A DNA stretch of 64,000 bases from Shewanella sp. SNU WT4 (GCF_006494715.1 NZ_CP041151.1:992001-1056000), one strand, 5' to 3'; positions 27,478 through 38,045 are shown, counted from the first letter of the stretch. Translations and numbers: made by a program. The notes: generated by a model not told the origin, from the letters alone.

Positions 27478-27511
27478 AGAAACTCCGGCTAATTTACCCC
27501 CACATTCTAGT

Positions 27512-27528
27512 TGAGAATGATTATCACA
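27512..27528 (-). promoter_or_regulatory. Candidate Fur box upstream of bfd
   Basis: TGAGAATGATTATCACA, with the TGAGAATnATTATCA core usual for Fur sites in these bacteria, lies 35 bases before the bfd start. Iron-starvation induction of bfd is established in several species; the site itself is a match by eye. Confidence 0.6.
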
Positions 27529-27746
27529 TCCATTAATTTTAAAAAAGTTTGCCAAAATGGGCTTATTGTTTGAAATCAATTTGGTAATTGGATTATGCCT
27601 AGTCTAGGCTTAATTCAATATTGCGAGCTTTAAAACGTCATGCAGTCGTTGTACTAGGTGTTAGGAATCACCTTATATAAGCTCAGGAAATAGAACTGCA
27701 GGTCACTTTGGATAAGTGTCAGTGATAACAAGGATTGGAGCCCATT

Positions 27747-29324
27747 ATGCGCAAGAATATGCCCGTCACCCAACGTAACAATGATTATCCTGCGGATTGG
27801 ATTTTACTATCAACTACCGATGATCAAAGTCGTATCAAGTATGCCAACGAAAAGTTTTGTCAAATTGCGGGTTACAAATTAAGTGAAATGCAAGGTCAGC
27901 ATCACAATATGGTGCGCCATCCTGATATGCCGCCAGCAGCATTCGCTGACATGTGGGGCAAAATTCAAAAAGGCCAACCTTGGAAAGGATTAGTTAAAAA
28001 CCGTTGCGCTAATGGCGATCATTATTGGGTAGATGCCTTTGTTACTCCCATTTCTGAACATGGTAGAATCGTTGAATTTCAATCAATACGGGTTAAACCG
28101 CAACAAGCGCAAATTGATCGCGCAGAAGCTGCTTATAAAGAATTAAATGCCAAAGGCAAGGTTTCTGCGCTACGAGGCGGTATGGCGACAGCGACCAAGT
28201 TGGCCTTGTTTGCTGGTCTTGGCATGTTACCTATGCTGTATCTGGCGTGGATGAGTGGCGCTATGGGCTTAGGTTTGTGGGCCTTGTCAGCGTTATTAAT
28301 TTTTGGCGGTGGTTACGCGGCTTTGGGGCATTTTCGCCAGTTAGTGGCTAAAGCCAAAACCATTTATGACAGCCCACTTATGACCTATTTATACGTAGGC
28401 CGTAATGATGATGTGGCTGTGGTTGAACTTGCCATGCAAATGCAGTCTTCAGAATTAAAGGCGCTGTTAGGGCGAGCATTAGATTCTTGTGAGCAAGCAA
28501 GCGCCGATGCGCGGATATCGGCCGCTAAAGGTGAAGATGTGCAAGGTAACGGACATTCACTGCAAGGCGAGATGGATCAAGTGGCCACGGCAATGCAAGA
28601 AATGACAGCGACCTTAAATGACATGTCTGCCAATTGTACAGACGCTGCTAATGCGTCGCAAAAGGCCTCGGCTGAAGCGAAAAATGGCGATGTTATTGTT
28701 GATAAAACTATTAAGTCGATTGAGTCTATGGCAAGCCAACTTAAAGATACTTCTGCAGCCATAGCTGAGCTTGAAAATCACAGCAAAGGCATAGGGACTG
28801 TACTGGATGTGATTCAAAGTATTGCTGAGCAAACTAACTTATTGGCATTAAACGCGGCTATTGAAGCGGCGAGAGCGGGCGAACAAGGCCGCGGCTTTGC
28901 TGTGGTGGCTGATGAAGTTCGAGCGCTGGCTAAACGAACCCATGAATCGACGACTGAAATTCAAAGTATTATTAATTTATTGCAACAAGGAACCGCGCGG
29001 GCGGTGACAAGCATGTACCAAGGGGTCGATGCTGCGCAGTCTTGCGTTAAACAAGCCGATGAGGCGGGTGTTGCCCTGAGAACTATCAGTGAAGCTGTAG
29101 CATCTATTACCGATATGACCCATCACATAGCAAGCGCTGTTGAAGAGCAATCGAGTGTGTCTAATGAAGTAAATCGCAACATAGTCAATGCGTCGCAATT
29201 ATCAAATAGCAACAATGCATTAGGCGAGGATATGGTTGGGCTTAATGAGCAAGTACTGCAAAAAATTAATGCTCAGCAGATGTTAGTGAAGCAATTCTTA
29301 GACAGAGTAATGAAACAGGGGTAA
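27747..29324 (+). CDS. Aer-type PAS-domain methyl-accepting chemotaxis protein
   Basis: A 525-residue chemoreceptor that senses by an N-terminal PAS domain (about residues 25 to 110; [19 protein letters not shown] and the [14 protein letters not shown] segment are typical of Aer, which binds FAD). A hydrophobic hairpin follows (about residues 150 to 195), and no periplasmic sensor is present. The C-terminal signalling domain has the hairpin tip [20 protein letters not shown] (about residues 360 to 379). ATG 27747 with GGAG six bases upstream is chosen. Energy or redox taxis is inferred; it has no chemotaxis genes beside it. Confidence 0.92.
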   Translation: MRKNMPVTQRNNDYPADWILLSTTDDQSRIKYANEKFCQIAGYKLSEMQGQHHNMVRHPDMPPAAFADMWGKIQKGQPWKGLVKNRCANGDHYWVDAFVTPISEHGRIVEFQSIRVKPQQAQIDRAEAAYKELNAKGKVSALRGGMATATKLALFAGLGMLPMLYLAWMSGAMGLGLWALSALLIFGGGYAALGHFRQLVAKAKTIYDSPLMTYLYVGRNDDVAVVELAMQMQSSELKALLGRALDSCEQASADARISAAKGEDVQGNGHSLQGEMDQVATAMQEMTATLNDMSANCTDAANASQKASAEAKNGDVIVDKTIKSIESMASQLKDTSAAIAELENHSKGIGTVLDVIQSIAEQTNLLALNAAIEAARAGEQGRGFAVVADEVRALAKRTHESTTEIQSIINLLQQGTARAVTSMYQGVDAAQSCVKQADEAGVALRTISEAVASITDMTHHIASAVEEQSSVSNEVNRNIVNASQLSNSNNALGEDMVGLNEQVLQKINAQQMLVKQFLDRVMKQG

Positions 29325-29366
29325 GGCTTAACCCCGAATTCAACTTCGAAGTAAGCCTTAACAATA

Positions 29367-29393
29367 AAAAGCATCCGTAAGGATGCTTTTTAG
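29367..29393 (+). terminator. Rho-independent terminator after the chemoreceptor
   Basis: AAAAGCATCC, loop GTAA, GGATGCTTTT then TTAG. It is 43 bases past the stop. Confidence 0.9.
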
Positions 29394-29507
29394 TTTTATT
29401 AGAACGCAGTAAGTTTTAGGCGCTTGCTGGATTATTGAAACACGCGCTTGGCGGCCCATAATGTAATAAATGATGGTGGTTAATAGCAAGCTTGCCTAGT
29501 GGCTAAC

Positions 29508-30434
29508 TTAATAGCCGCGCTTGAAATCGACCTTATGGTTAAGCGGTTGCTGCTGAATAAACTTACGGTAGTTGTCAGCAAAAATAGCCACTACTTGATC
29601 TGGTACGCTAGGGGCTGAAATATGTGGGGTGATGATGGCATTCGGGCAGCGCCATAGCGGGTGTTGCTGCTCAAGAGGTTCATGTTGAAACACATCTAAA
29701 ATCGCCAGTTGCTGCGGCTTAGTTAGCAGTTGTTGGTAAAGGGCGGTTTCATCAAGCGAGTCGCCTCGACCAAGGTTAGCTATGATGGCATCACTTTTTA
29801 GTAAGCTAAGGCGCTCAGCATTAAGCAGTAATTTAGTGTCTGTTGTGCTTGGTAATACGCTCACTAAGATGTCGCAAGTCGCGATCACGCGGGACAAATC
29901 ACTTAGGGAATAACATTGGTCAAACTCTGGGTGTTGCTCGCCGCTGCGATTAACGCCAGTGACTTGCATGCCAAAATGGCGCGCAGTTAAGGCTAAATGC
30001 TTACCTATGCTGCCAGTACCTAAAATCAGCATATGTTTACCCATAAGGCTGGCATGAGGCAAAGCTTGCCATAGCCCTGCAGTTTGCTGGGTGCGATACC
30101 TTGGTAACTGGCGAATATGAGTGAGTAGATGAGCAAACAGATATTCACTCATCAAGGGGCCAAAGATGCCGCGCACATTGGTGAGTAAATAGTCCTGTTT
30201 AAGCCTTGGGGCCATCAGTAAATCAACCCCAGCAAAGGTGCTTTGCATCCAAGTCAGCGCTGGGGACAGGGGCAACAGAGGCTTGGCTAAAGCGGGTTCT
30301 GCCAGCCAAATATCAGCTTTACTAATGAACTGCGGATCATCACTGGCAATGACTAATCCTGGTAATTGTTGCTGCGCTAATAGTTGGCGGTAGCAGTTAT
30401 TATCTTTGGTCAGCAATAACAGTAAATGCGCCAT
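29508..30434 (-). CDS. D-2-hydroxyacid dehydrogenase (GhrA/SerA family)
   Basis: A 308-residue NAD(P)-dependent 2-hydroxyacid dehydrogenase, possibly a glyoxylate/hydroxypyruvate reductase. The Rossmann motif GTGSIGKHLALTARHFGM is at about residues 137 to 154; catalytic Arg is in NLGRGDSLDETAL (about 220), Glu in the EP-L region after FQHEPLEQ (about 250) and His in ITPHISAPS (about 268). Substrate not determinable by eye. It is 15 bases from the phosphodiesterase gene on the same strand. Confidence 0.88.
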   Translation of the reverse strand: MAHLLLLLTKDNNCYRQLLAQQQLPGLVIASDDPQFISKADIWLAEPALAKPLLPLSPALTWMQSTFAGVDLLMAPRLKQDYLLTNVRGIFGPLMSEYLFAHLLTHIRQLPRYRTQQTAGLWQALPHASLMGKHMLILGTGSIGKHLALTARHFGMQVTGVNRSGEQHPEFDQCYSLSDLSRVIATCDILVSVLPSTTDTKLLLNAERLSLLKSDAIIANLGRGDSLDETALYQQLLTKPQQLAILDVFQHEPLEQQHPLWRCPNAIITPHISAPSVPDQVVAIFADNYRKFIQQQPLNHKVDFKRGY

Positions 30435-30449
30435 AACATCCTTATCAGT

Positions 30450-31154
30450 TTATTGATTAGCCGATGCCTTAGTTAATACGGCGGCGGCCTTATCAGGATA
30501 ATTACTAAAAATACCTGCTACCCCTTTGCGCTGCAGCAACAAGATATCTTCTGGATAATCTACAGTATAAACAAAAACATCAATGCCGCGCTGCTTAGCA
30601 TCCGCTAACATTTCATCTGTCATAAAATTGATATCTAAGTGAATTGATTGCGCATTTAGCGTGGTGGCGCATTGGCATAAATCTAGCGGCACGCCTTCAA
30701 TCAAGGGCGCAATACGCGCATCTGGCCAGAGCTTACGACAGGTAAGTAAATACTGATGATTAAATGATGAAATCAGTAGCTTATCTGGCGCAAATCCAAG
30801 TTCAGAGATTAACCTGGGATACAGGGCTAAAAAGGGCTCAAGTACGCTGCGACCTTTGAGCTCAATATTCACAACCATGCTAGTGGGTAAGCTTTGCATT
30901 AATTGCCATAAGCTTGGAATGGCTTCGCCTGCTAGTTTTTGCTCGGCAAGATAAGCGAGGGTTTGCTCATCAATAATACCTTGGCCTGAGGTTTTAGTTT
31001 CTAGGCGCCGATCGTGATACACCATCAATTTGCCTTCCACCGCATGAATATCGAGTTCAACCGCAGTAGCGCCTAACTCAATGGCGAGTGTCATCGCTTT
31101 AATAGTATTTTCGGGCGCGTAACCACTGGCGCCGCGGTGAGCAAAAATTAGCAT
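30450..31154 (-). CDS. ugpQ: Glycerophosphodiester phosphodiesterase
   Basis: A 234-residue cytoplasmic GDPD that cleaves glycerophosphodiesters to glycerol 3-phosphate and alcohols. Signature HRGASGYAPENT (about residues 6 to 17, with the metal-binding HR and E) and VELDIHAVEGKLMVYHDRRL (about 34 to 53) contain the conserved E-x-D and catalytic His. No signal peptide is present, so it is the UgpQ-type rather than the periplasmic GlpQ type. It lies downstream of the large channel gene and may be in one operon with it. Confidence 0.92.
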   Translation of the reverse strand: MLIFAHRGASGYAPENTIKAMTLAIELGATAVELDIHAVEGKLMVYHDRRLETKTSGQGIIDEQTLAYLAEQKLAGEAIPSLWQLMQSLPTSMVVNIELKGRSVLEPFLALYPRLISELGFAPDKLLISSFNHQYLLTCRKLWPDARIAPLIEGVPLDLCQCATTLNAQSIHLDINFMTDEMLADAKQRGIDVFVYTVDYPEDILLLQRKGVAGIFSNYPDKAAAVLTKASANQ

Positions 31155-31163
31155 TATGATGTC

Positions 31164-34100
31164 CTATCGTATGATGGGATTAGTATCCCGCTGCGGCTGA
31201 GATATATGGATTTCCAGCTGCGGATAGGCCAATTGTAGATCATTTTCTTTAAGCTTCTGGCTAATCCGTTTATGTAAATCATGGCGCAGCGGCCAACGTG
31301 AATTCATGTCTTTAGCGTAGGCGCGCACTTCATAATCTTGAGTGTGCTGGCCAAAGCCTGCGAACCAAATTTCTGGCTCAGGAACTAGCAAGGCAAGTTG
31401 GCAATCTTGCACCGCTTGATAGAGCGCCGCTTCTACTTTCGATGGGTCTGAATCCCTTGCCACGGCAACATTAATAATGACGCGAGTAATAGGATCAGAC
31501 AGCGACCAGTTAATTAACTGCTCAGTAATAAAGGCCTTATTTGGCACGATAATTTCTTTTCTGTCCCAGTCAATAATAGTCGTCGCGCGGATTTGAATCT
31601 TACTGACAGTACCAGTGAGATCGCGAATAGTAACGGTATCGCCAATACGTACCGGTTTTTCAAATAAAATGATAAGACCTGAAATAAAGTTTGCGAAAAT
31701 CTCTTGTAAACCAAAACCTAAACCTACCGAGAGCGCGGCAATCAACCACTGCAGTTTTGACCATTCCATCCCTAAGGTTGAAAAGCCAATTAAGGTACCA
31801 AAGAAGACCACTAAATAGCGGCTGACCGTAGTAATAGCAAAGCCAGTACCAGGTGATAAATCAAGCCGTTGCAAGATCATCAGCTCTAATAGGCCGGGGA
31901 GGTTAGTAGCTATCATCATCGAGAAGCCGACTATCGTTAGCCCTAAGAGTAAGGATTTGAGCGTAATCGGAATTTCCTGCTCAATACCATTAATGCTGGT
32001 GGTGCTACTCCACAACGTAATGCCATCTAAGAAGGAAAATAACGCCATGTGGGTTTGGGTCCACAGGCCAATAATACTGGCTAGGAAGCCTAACAGTAAT
32101 AAGGAGCGCACTAGGCCTAAGGATTGGCTAGAAATAGTTTCTAAATCGACAATCGGCTCTTCATAGGTTTCAAGGCCATCATTAGCATGGGCTTCACCTT
32201 TTTCCCGCTGGGCTAAGCGCTCAGCACGTTTGGCTTTAGCGCGATCAAAGGCAATGCGCCGTCTTTCAATCAGCATCCAACGTTTAATCAGCTGATACGA
32301 CAATAACACCGCAAGACCAAGCACTAGCGATAACTGCAGTTGCAGTAATAACTGAAACGCTGTGTAGTAAAAGCCCATAAAGGCCAGAGCCGCACTGAGC
32401 AAGGGCACTGACACTAATACATAGGATAAGGTCTTATGTATTAAGCGCTTATTCTTACCGTCTTTATCGGCGTTGTCTCTAATCTGGTTGAAGATCCCGA
32501 CCAAATCGCGATACAGCAAAAACAATAAAACACAGAATAAGATAAAGGCGCCGCGGCCTAAACTGTTGCGAATGAGTGAGGCATCTAAGATTTCCGTAAA
32601 TCCCATGATGCCTACTAGTGGCAGTACCATGATGACAAAACGGTCAAACTTAGCCTGCATGAGCACAACGCTTGCGCGCGGACTATTAAAGTGCCCAGAA
32701 ATAAGCGAGGTTTCGGCGCACAATAAGTCGATTACTCGCTGTAATAGGTATAAGCCGCCAATTGCCATGGTCGCCATGCCAATGGCTTGGGTAAAGTTGT
32801 GGTCGGAATCCAGTGCAATAGCGCCAGCGACTATCACAGGGATGGGCCGCAGCATAGCGTAACCTAAGCTCACTAATAATGATTTTAAGCTGTTACTGAA
32901 TTTGTCTTGGGTCACCTTGCCGACGTTACGGCTATAGTGAGTCACTACCTTGTGATAGGGTTTGGCCATGAGATCTTGGATCACCACACACAAGGTCAAA
33001 AGAATTATCCACCACGACCACAGATTGGTTTGATGGCTAAAACTTGAGCTGACTTGCTGCCATGGCGCTTGGTCAAACATCCACACGATACTGCGCTGCA
33101 AATCGATAAACCACGGCTTATTGATTTGCGCTGCATTGGGTACCCAGAATAACTGCTCATTGAGGGTATTTTTTAACTCTTGATGCTGCTGAGATAATTG
33201 CTCATAACTAAATTTGAGCTTGGCCAACTCACCGAGATAAATCTCATAAGATTCCATTAGCTTTTTGAGTAACACTTGCTGCGAATCTAGCAGTTTTTGC
33301 TGCGACTCGCTGAGCTCAGAATCACTTAATAACAGCTGTTCATTTTGACTGAGTTGCTGCTCCACGTGATAGCGACTTAAGCGCGTATCGGCAATTTTAA
33401 TCAGCAGCGCTTCAGTATCTGGTGGTTTAGGCAGGTTTTGCAGCATCTGCAAGAAACGCTCACCAAAGGCTGAGTTACCTTGTAGCCAGCTAATTTGCTG
33501 CTGAATATTGGTGAGCTGTTTAGCTTGCTGTTGGTACTGATTTTCAGCGTCTTCCTGCTCGCGCACTACCTGGTTGGTTTGTTTAGTCACGCTTTGCAGT
33601 TCATCGCCCAAACTAATGTTGGTGTTGCTAAGGCTTAGTGACATTTCATCAATCAAGGTGACATTGGTTGATAAATTATCCAGTAAGGTATTTTCAGTGT
33701 TTTGGCTGCGTTCGTCACTTAAGGCGCGATTTAACGCTTCAATCAGTTTTTCTTGTTGCAGTAATTGCGCTCGTACTAACTGCAGTTGCAACTGCGCGAG
33801 TTCAATGCGGGTGGGGCTTGAATTTAATTCGGCTTGCAGCGTCAATAAATGCTGTTGATACAAGTCTAGTTGGGTGCGTTGCAGTTGGCCGGTTGGGGTA
33901 TCCGCGGGGGCACTCACATTTTTTTGCTGTAGCGCCAGTGCGTCGCGGGCATCTTTTAAGGCTTGGGGTAATTGTTTTTGCCGCTGAATATCATCATTTA
34001 TCTGTTTACCAAGGCTGGCCTCAGTTTCTTTGAGTTCAGATAATTGCAGATAAGCCATAGAGGCTTGCTGGCCTAAATCTTGTTTGGGATTAATGCTAAG

Positions 34101-34364
34101 TTCTGTGCGCGCGGCTTTGAGCCTAGCATTTAGGTTATGGCGGCGAATTTCACTGTCACGTAACCCTTGCTCGTAGGACTGTTGACTCGTCTCTAAGCTC
34201 ACTATGCTAACAGTTAATTGATCTATTTGCTGATCAAGAGTCAAGGTCTGAGCCTGATTCGAGTTCATGCCCATGCGCTTGTCTAATGCTAATGGGGAGT
34301 TCGCAAAAGCAGAGGCACTAATTAGAGATAATACGAGCAAAAATACACGAAACATGACAGACAT
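31164..34364 (-). CDS. mscK: Large mechanosensitive channel of the MscK/KefA type
   Basis: This channel releases solutes on osmotic downshock. The protein of about 1,066 residues has a signal peptide (VFLLVLSLISASAFA), a long periplasmic coiled-coil region (about residues 35 to 430, rich in Q, L and E), around eleven transmembrane helices and a C-terminal MscS fold (LGFGLQEIFANFISGLIILF and the GDTVTIRDLTGTVSKIQIRA beta domain, near residue 870 on). E. coli MscK is 1,120 residues. ATG 34364 is chosen because the longer start at 34469 overlaps the EamA gene. It overlaps none of the neighbours with this start. Confidence 0.9.
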   Translation of the reverse strand: MSVMFRVFLLVLSLISASAFANSPLALDKRMGMNSNQAQTLTLDQQIDQLTVSIVSLETSQQSYEQGLRDSEIRRHNLNARLKAARTELSINPKQDLGQQASMAYLQLSELKETEASLGKQINDDIQRQKQLPQALKDARDALALQQKNVSAPADTPTGQLQRTQLDLYQQHLLTLQAELNSSPTRIELAQLQLQLVRAQLLQQEKLIEALNRALSDERSQNTENTLLDNLSTNVTLIDEMSLSLSNTNISLGDELQSVTKQTNQVVREQEDAENQYQQQAKQLTNIQQQISWLQGNSAFGERFLQMLQNLPKPPDTEALLIKIADTRLSRYHVEQQLSQNEQLLLSDSELSESQQKLLDSQQVLLKKLMESYEIYLGELAKLKFSYEQLSQQHQELKNTLNEQLFWVPNAAQINKPWFIDLQRSIVWMFDQAPWQQVSSSFSHQTNLWSWWIILLTLCVVIQDLMAKPYHKVVTHYSRNVGKVTQDKFSNSLKSLLVSLGYAMLRPIPVIVAGAIALDSDHNFTQAIGMATMAIGGLYLLQRVIDLLCAETSLISGHFNSPRASVVLMQAKFDRFVIMVLPLVGIMGFTEILDASLIRNSLGRGAFILFCVLLFLLYRDLVGIFNQIRDNADKDGKNKRLIHKTLSYVLVSVPLLSAALAFMGFYYTAFQLLLQLQLSLVLGLAVLLSYQLIKRWMLIERRRIAFDRAKAKRAERLAQREKGEAHANDGLETYEEPIVDLETISSQSLGLVRSLLLLGFLASIIGLWTQTHMALFSFLDGITLWSSTTSINGIEQEIPITLKSLLLGLTIVGFSMMIATNLPGLLELMILQRLDLSPGTGFAITTVSRYLVVFFGTLIGFSTLGMEWSKLQWLIAALSVGLGFGLQEIFANFISGLIILFEKPVRIGDTVTIRDLTGTVSKIQIRATTIIDWDRKEIIVPNKAFITEQLINWSLSDPITRVIINVAVARDSDPSKVEAALYQAVQDCQLALLVPEPEIWFAGFGQHTQDYEVRAYAKDMNSRWPLRHDLHKRISQKLKENDLQLAYPQLEIHISQPQRDTNPIIR

Positions 34365-34422
34365 AATAACAGCTAGGAAAGTGCTGATCTTAGCTAAGTT
34401 ATTGGTGGAATAACATCTATTC

Positions 34423-35298
34423 TTACTTTTTTTTCTGTACTTGTGAGTTATGGTTTTGCGCGGTTTCATAGAGGGCTGTGACTACCACTAAGGTTCCGCC
34501 TACCGCGGTTTGCCAGTTAATGGGTTCAGAAAGTAACCACCACGCTAGTAGCGTGCCATATAAAGGTTGCAGGCAAGCCACTAAGCCCACGGTTTTCGCT
34601 TTAAGTTGCCTTAATGCTGAGGTGAATAACGCATGGGGAGCGGCGGTAAACATTAGGCCTAGCAATAACAAATATAGCCAAGTGCTTGAACTTACCTCTG
34701 TTAATGCTAAATCGCTGGCGGGCATTAAAATGGCTACTGCCACTAAGGTTTGAAAAAACACGGCATGGGCGCCATTGTACTGACTGAAATAGCGCTTAAG
34801 GGTGAGATTTCGAGCGGTAAATAAGGCGGCCGATAATATACCGACTAACACACCTAAAGTGGTGTCATTGCCTAATGAAAATTGCGGAATAAGTAAGAAA
34901 ATCCCCACAAGCACAACCATGCCACTGGCAATATCTTTAAGTGCTGGGCGCTGCTTATGCAGTAACGGCTCAATGAGCACTGTCATCACGGGATAACTAA
35001 AAAAGGCAATCATACCGATAGCTACGGTTGAGAGTTGTAATGCGGCAAAGTATGTTACCCAATGCAGGCTAACTAACACGCCTAATATCAGGGCAATGAG
35101 ATAATCTTTGGGGGATCGTAAACGCAGTGATGCTTGGGTGCATTTTACAAAAATGGCTAAGGCGGTCGCCGCAATCACGCATCTAAGCCAAGTAATATCA
35201 AGCGCTGTTAAAGGGATGAGCTTAGAAAATAATGCCGTACCACCAAATAGCAGTACGGCAATATGTAGCTCAATCAGCGCATGTTGCTGCTTCGGCAT
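34423..35298 (-). CDS. EamA/DMT-family transporter (RhaT-like)
   Basis: A 291-residue inner membrane protein with two EamA halves, each with about five transmembrane helices, the typical ten-helix drug/metabolite transporter layout. FGGTALFSKLIPLTALDITW near the N-terminus and the second half from about residue 150 are conserved. Substrate unknown; family members export amino acids and other metabolites. The start ATG overlaps the psd stop by one base (TAATG), so translation is probably coupled. Confidence 0.9.
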   Translation of the reverse strand: MPKQQHALIELHIAVLLFGGTALFSKLIPLTALDITWLRCVIAATALAIFVKCTQASLRLRSPKDYLIALILGVLVSLHWVTYFAALQLSTVAIGMIAFFSYPVMTVLIEPLLHKQRPALKDIASGMVVLVGIFLLIPQFSLGNDTTLGVLVGILSAALFTARNLTLKRYFSQYNGAHAVFFQTLVAVAILMPASDLALTEVSSSTWLYLLLLGLMFTAAPHALFTSALRQLKAKTVGLVACLQPLYGTLLAWWLLSEPINWQTAVGGTLVVVTALYETAQNHNSQVQKKK

Positions 35299-36158
35299 TA
35301 CTCTAGGTGAGCCAGCGGGCGGCCTAAGCGGGTGACTGCGCCAGGCTTAATGCCATCAGCAAAGTCATCCAGCATGTCATCAGCAAACAGCATAACAACA
35401 GTACTGCCAAGCTTGAACCGACCCATTTCATCACCTTTTTGCAAAGTAATGGCATCAGGACCTGTGGTTGGGTAATCCCAGCTCACGATTTCTTTGCCGC
35501 CTGGCGGCGTAATAGTGCCAGCCCATACGGTTTCGATACTGGCAACAATAGTTGCGCCAACTAACACCATGGCCAATGGGCCATGCTCAGTTTCAAAAAT
35601 GGCCACTACACGTTCATTGCGAGCAAATAAACCCGGTACGTTTTGAGCCGTTAATGGATTAACTGAAAATAAGTCACCTGGCACAAAGGTCATTTTTGAC
35701 AAGGTACCAGTAATTGGCATGTGAATCCGGTGATAATCACTTGGCGCCAGATAAATAGTGGCAAAGTCGCCACCTTTAAAACGATGCGCGTCTTTGGCGT
35801 TATTACCTAATAATGCAAGCGAAGTGTAATCATGGCCTTTGGCTTGAAAAATTCGGCCATCGTTAATTTCACCAAACTGGCTAACAGTACCATCGACTGG
35901 ATGCACTAATACCTTGGCATTGCTATCTATTGGGCGCAGCCCTGGCTTTAATGCACGAGTAAAGAAGTCATTAAAAGTGCTGTAGGCTTCTGGTGCCTCG
36001 CGCTCTGCTTCACTCATATCGATTTTGTATTGCTTAATAAACCAGCTGATCGCCGCCGTTGTGATGCTGCCCGCTTGTGCTGCGGCAAACTTACCCGCTA
36101 GGCGCGACACTAGATGCTTAGGTAGCAGGTACTGCAACGCAATTTTTACTTTATCCAC
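35298..36158 (-). CDS. psd: Phosphatidylserine decarboxylase proenzyme
   Basis: Psd makes phosphatidylethanolamine from phosphatidylserine. The 286-residue proenzyme contains the self-cleavage motif LGST in [11 protein letters not shown] (about residue 250), where serine becomes the pyruvoyl group, and the conserved HRFKGG and [11 protein letters not shown] segments (about 110 to 150). The length is normal for a bacterial form. It lies downstream of rsgA, as in E. coli (rsgA-psd-mscM), here with an 86-base gap containing two small inverted repeats. Confidence 0.96.
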   Translation of the reverse strand: MDKVKIALQYLLPKHLVSRLAGKFAAAQAGSITTAAISWFIKQYKIDMSEAEREAPEAYSTFNDFFTRALKPGLRPIDSNAKVLVHPVDGTVSQFGEINDGRIFQAKGHDYTSLALLGNNAKDAHRFKGGDFATIYLAPSDYHRIHMPITGTLSKMTFVPGDLFSVNPLTAQNVPGLFARNERVVAIFETEHGPLAMVLVGATIVASIETVWAGTITPPGGKEIVSWDYPTTGPDAITLQKGDEMGRFKLGSTVVMLFADDMLDDFADGIKPGAVTRLGRPLAHLE

Positions 36159-36184
36159 AGCTAAATTCCTTTAATTCGTACTTG

Positions 36185-36225
36185 GCCCAAATAAACCTTG
36201 GGCACCGTGACAAAAAATGTCACGG
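36185..36225 (-). other. Two adjacent inverted repeats between rsgA and psd
   Basis: GCCCAA, seven bases, TTGGGC (36185 to 36203) is followed by CCGTGACA, five A, TGTCACGG (36205 to 36225). The second has the GTGAC-N-GTCAC look of a CRP-type site but is equally a hairpin without a T tail. No function assigned. Confidence 0.35.
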
Positions 36226-36244
36226 CGAGAATGTATATAAGTGC

Positions 36245-37330
36245 TTACAAGTCGTCAACACTATGTCGGAAATGACGTGCGTGTCTTTGCTCATCAAGAC
36301 TCGCAATAATTTTGTGATAGTTGGCAAAGCGTTCATTGGCTATGTGGCCATCTTCAACGGCGGTGCGCAGGGCACAACCTGGATCGCTGCCATGTTTGCA
36401 ATCACGGAATTTACAGCCGCCTAGGTATTCTCTAAATTCAATAAAACACCAACCCACACGCTCAGGGGGTAAATGCCATAAGGCAAATTCCCGCACGCCT
36501 GGAGAGTCAATTAAATCACCACCCGCTGGGAAATGTAATAATTTAGCTGTGGTAGTAGTGTGTTGCCCAAGACCTGAGTTTTCAGACACATCACCTATGA
36601 TTAAGTCCACATCGGGTAATAGTGCATTAATCAGGGATGATTTACCCACACCAGATTGTCCAGCAAATACGCTGACCTTATCTTTTAGTAAGGCTTGCAA
36701 CTCATCGATACCGGTTTGTTCGTGACTACTAACTTTAAACACTTGATAGCCAATTTTTTCATAGACAGCTAGCGCCGCGTCAATTTCAGGCTTTAACGCA
36801 TCATCGAGTAAGTCGATTTTATTCAGTACTATGACTGGCTGAATACCAGTATCTTCTGCGGCCACTAAATAGCGGTCGATAATCTGCGTACTAAAGCTGG
36901 GTAATACTGATGACACAATCAAGATCTGGTCGATGTTGGCAGCAATAATTTTTACGCCATCGTAAAGATCGGGGCGACTCAAGAGTGAGTGACGCGGGTG
37001 CACAGCTTCCACCACGCCGCCAATGCCAGCGCGAACAGTCGTAGGTTCATCAAGGTTAGTATCACTGGCTAAACGCACTAGCACTTTATCGCCACAGACT
37101 AACGAGCCTATGTTGCGACGTATGTTGCAGCGCACCACTTGTCCGCTTGCGGTTTCAATATCAGCGTGTTGGCCAAATCGAGAGATGACGATAGCAGGCT
37201 GTTCTTGACCAAGTGAACTATCCTGTAACTCAGGAGCATCGTTTTGCGAATGACCGCGGTTAAGCCTTTTTTCATGGTTTGCACGCATTCTGCGTAACTG
37301 CCCATGATTTAATGGTTTCTTTTTAGTCAC
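36245..37330 (-). CDS. rsgA: Ribosome small subunit-dependent GTPase A
   Basis: RsgA is a circularly permuted GTPase that checks 30S maturation. The 361-residue protein has an N-terminal OB fold, then the permuted G domain: NKIDLLDD (G4), FAGQSGVGKSSLINALL (G1, about residues 216 to 232), and SPGVREFALW (G3). A zinc knuckle follows: C-x5-C, then H and C in CKFRDCKHGSDPGC (about 300 to 313). Start MTKKKPLNHG is typical. It is divergent from orn, as in E. coli. Confidence 0.96.
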   Translation of the reverse strand: MTKKKPLNHGQLRRMRANHEKRLNRGHSQNDAPELQDSSLGQEQPAIVISRFGQHADIETASGQVVRCNIRRNIGSLVCGDKVLVRLASDTNLDEPTTVRAGIGGVVEAVHPRHSLLSRPDLYDGVKIIAANIDQILIVSSVLPSFSTQIIDRYLVAAEDTGIQPVIVLNKIDLLDDALKPEIDAALAVYEKIGYQVFKVSSHEQTGIDELQALLKDKVSVFAGQSGVGKSSLINALLPDVDLIIGDVSENSGLGQHTTTTAKLLHFPAGGDLIDSPGVREFALWHLPPERVGWCFIEFREYLGGCKFRDCKHGSDPGCALRTAVEDGHIANERFANYHKIIASLDEQRHARHFRHSVDDL

Positions 37331-37441
37331 AAGTATCTCTTCGCCATTAAGGTAATGTCGTGTTCAATAAAAAGCAGTATGATACACGGTCTTGAATAAA
37401 AAAGCCTGGTTTAGCGGCAAATGGAAGAAGTAAGGCAGAGT

Positions 37442-37987
37442 ATGGCGGCAAATGAAAACAACCTAATTTGGATCGATCTGGAAATGACAGGGCTTGAGCC
37501 TGAAACTGATCGTATCCTTGAAATCGCTACCATAGTGACAGACGCGCAATTAAATATTTTGGCTCAAGGGCCTGTGCTGGCGATTCATCAGTCTGATGAA
37601 GTCTTAGGTTTGATGGATGATTGGAACCAAGAGCACCATGGTGCTTCTGGATTAATTACTCGGGTTAAAGCGAGTACTGTTACTGAGCAGCAAGCAATCG
37701 ATGAAACCATAGCGTTCATCTCACAATATGTGCCAAAAGGTGTATCTCCACTTTGTGGTAACAGCGTTGGCCAAGATCGCCGCTTTTTAAACCGCTACAT
37801 GCGTGAGTTGGAAGATTACTTTCATTACCGCAATTTAGATGTCAGCACAGTTAAAGAGTTAGTTCGTCGCTGGCAACCTGAGCTGATGAGTCAGTTCAAA
37901 AAGCAAAATACCCACCAAGCACTCATGGATATTCAAGAATCTATTGCCGAATTGCAGTTTTATCGAGCAACAGCATTTAAAATTTGA
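37442..37987 (+). CDS. orn: Oligoribonuclease
   Basis: Orn degrades 2-5-nt RNAs and finishes cyclic-di-GMP breakdown. The 181-residue DEDDh exonuclease has DLEMTGL (D, E), the second Asp region NSVGQDRRF and the third Asp/His toward the C-terminus ([19 protein letters not shown] segment with THQALMD). ATG 37442 with AAGG upstream is preferred to an upstream frame starting at 37421. It is followed by a sigma-70 promoter and the tRNA array. Confidence 0.96.
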   Translation: MAANENNLIWIDLEMTGLEPETDRILEIATIVTDAQLNILAQGPVLAIHQSDEVLGLMDDWNQEHHGASGLITRVKASTVTEQQAIDETIAFISQYVPKGVSPLCGNSVGQDRRFLNRYMRELEDYFHYRNLDVSTVKELVRRWQPELMSQFKKQNTHQALMDIQESIAELQFYRATAFKI

Positions 37988-38017
37988 GCAAACGAACAGT
38001 TTTTTGCAATATAGGGC

Positions 38018-38045
38018 TTGCAGGGGTCTGAAATTTTCATATAAT
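38018..38045 (+). promoter_or_regulatory. Promoter of the tRNA-Gly array
   Basis: TTGCAG (38018 to 38023), 16 bases, TATAAT (38040 to 38045), then a GC-rich start region. About 55 bases before the first tRNA. This is the best promoter I see in the stretch. Confidence 0.7.

Noticed and set aside
36185..36225. CRP-binding site upstream of psd
   Set aside because: GTGACAAAAAATGTCAC resembles a CRP-type palindrome but lies in a short gap within a cotranscribed pair, and it equally forms a hairpin; not enough to call a site.
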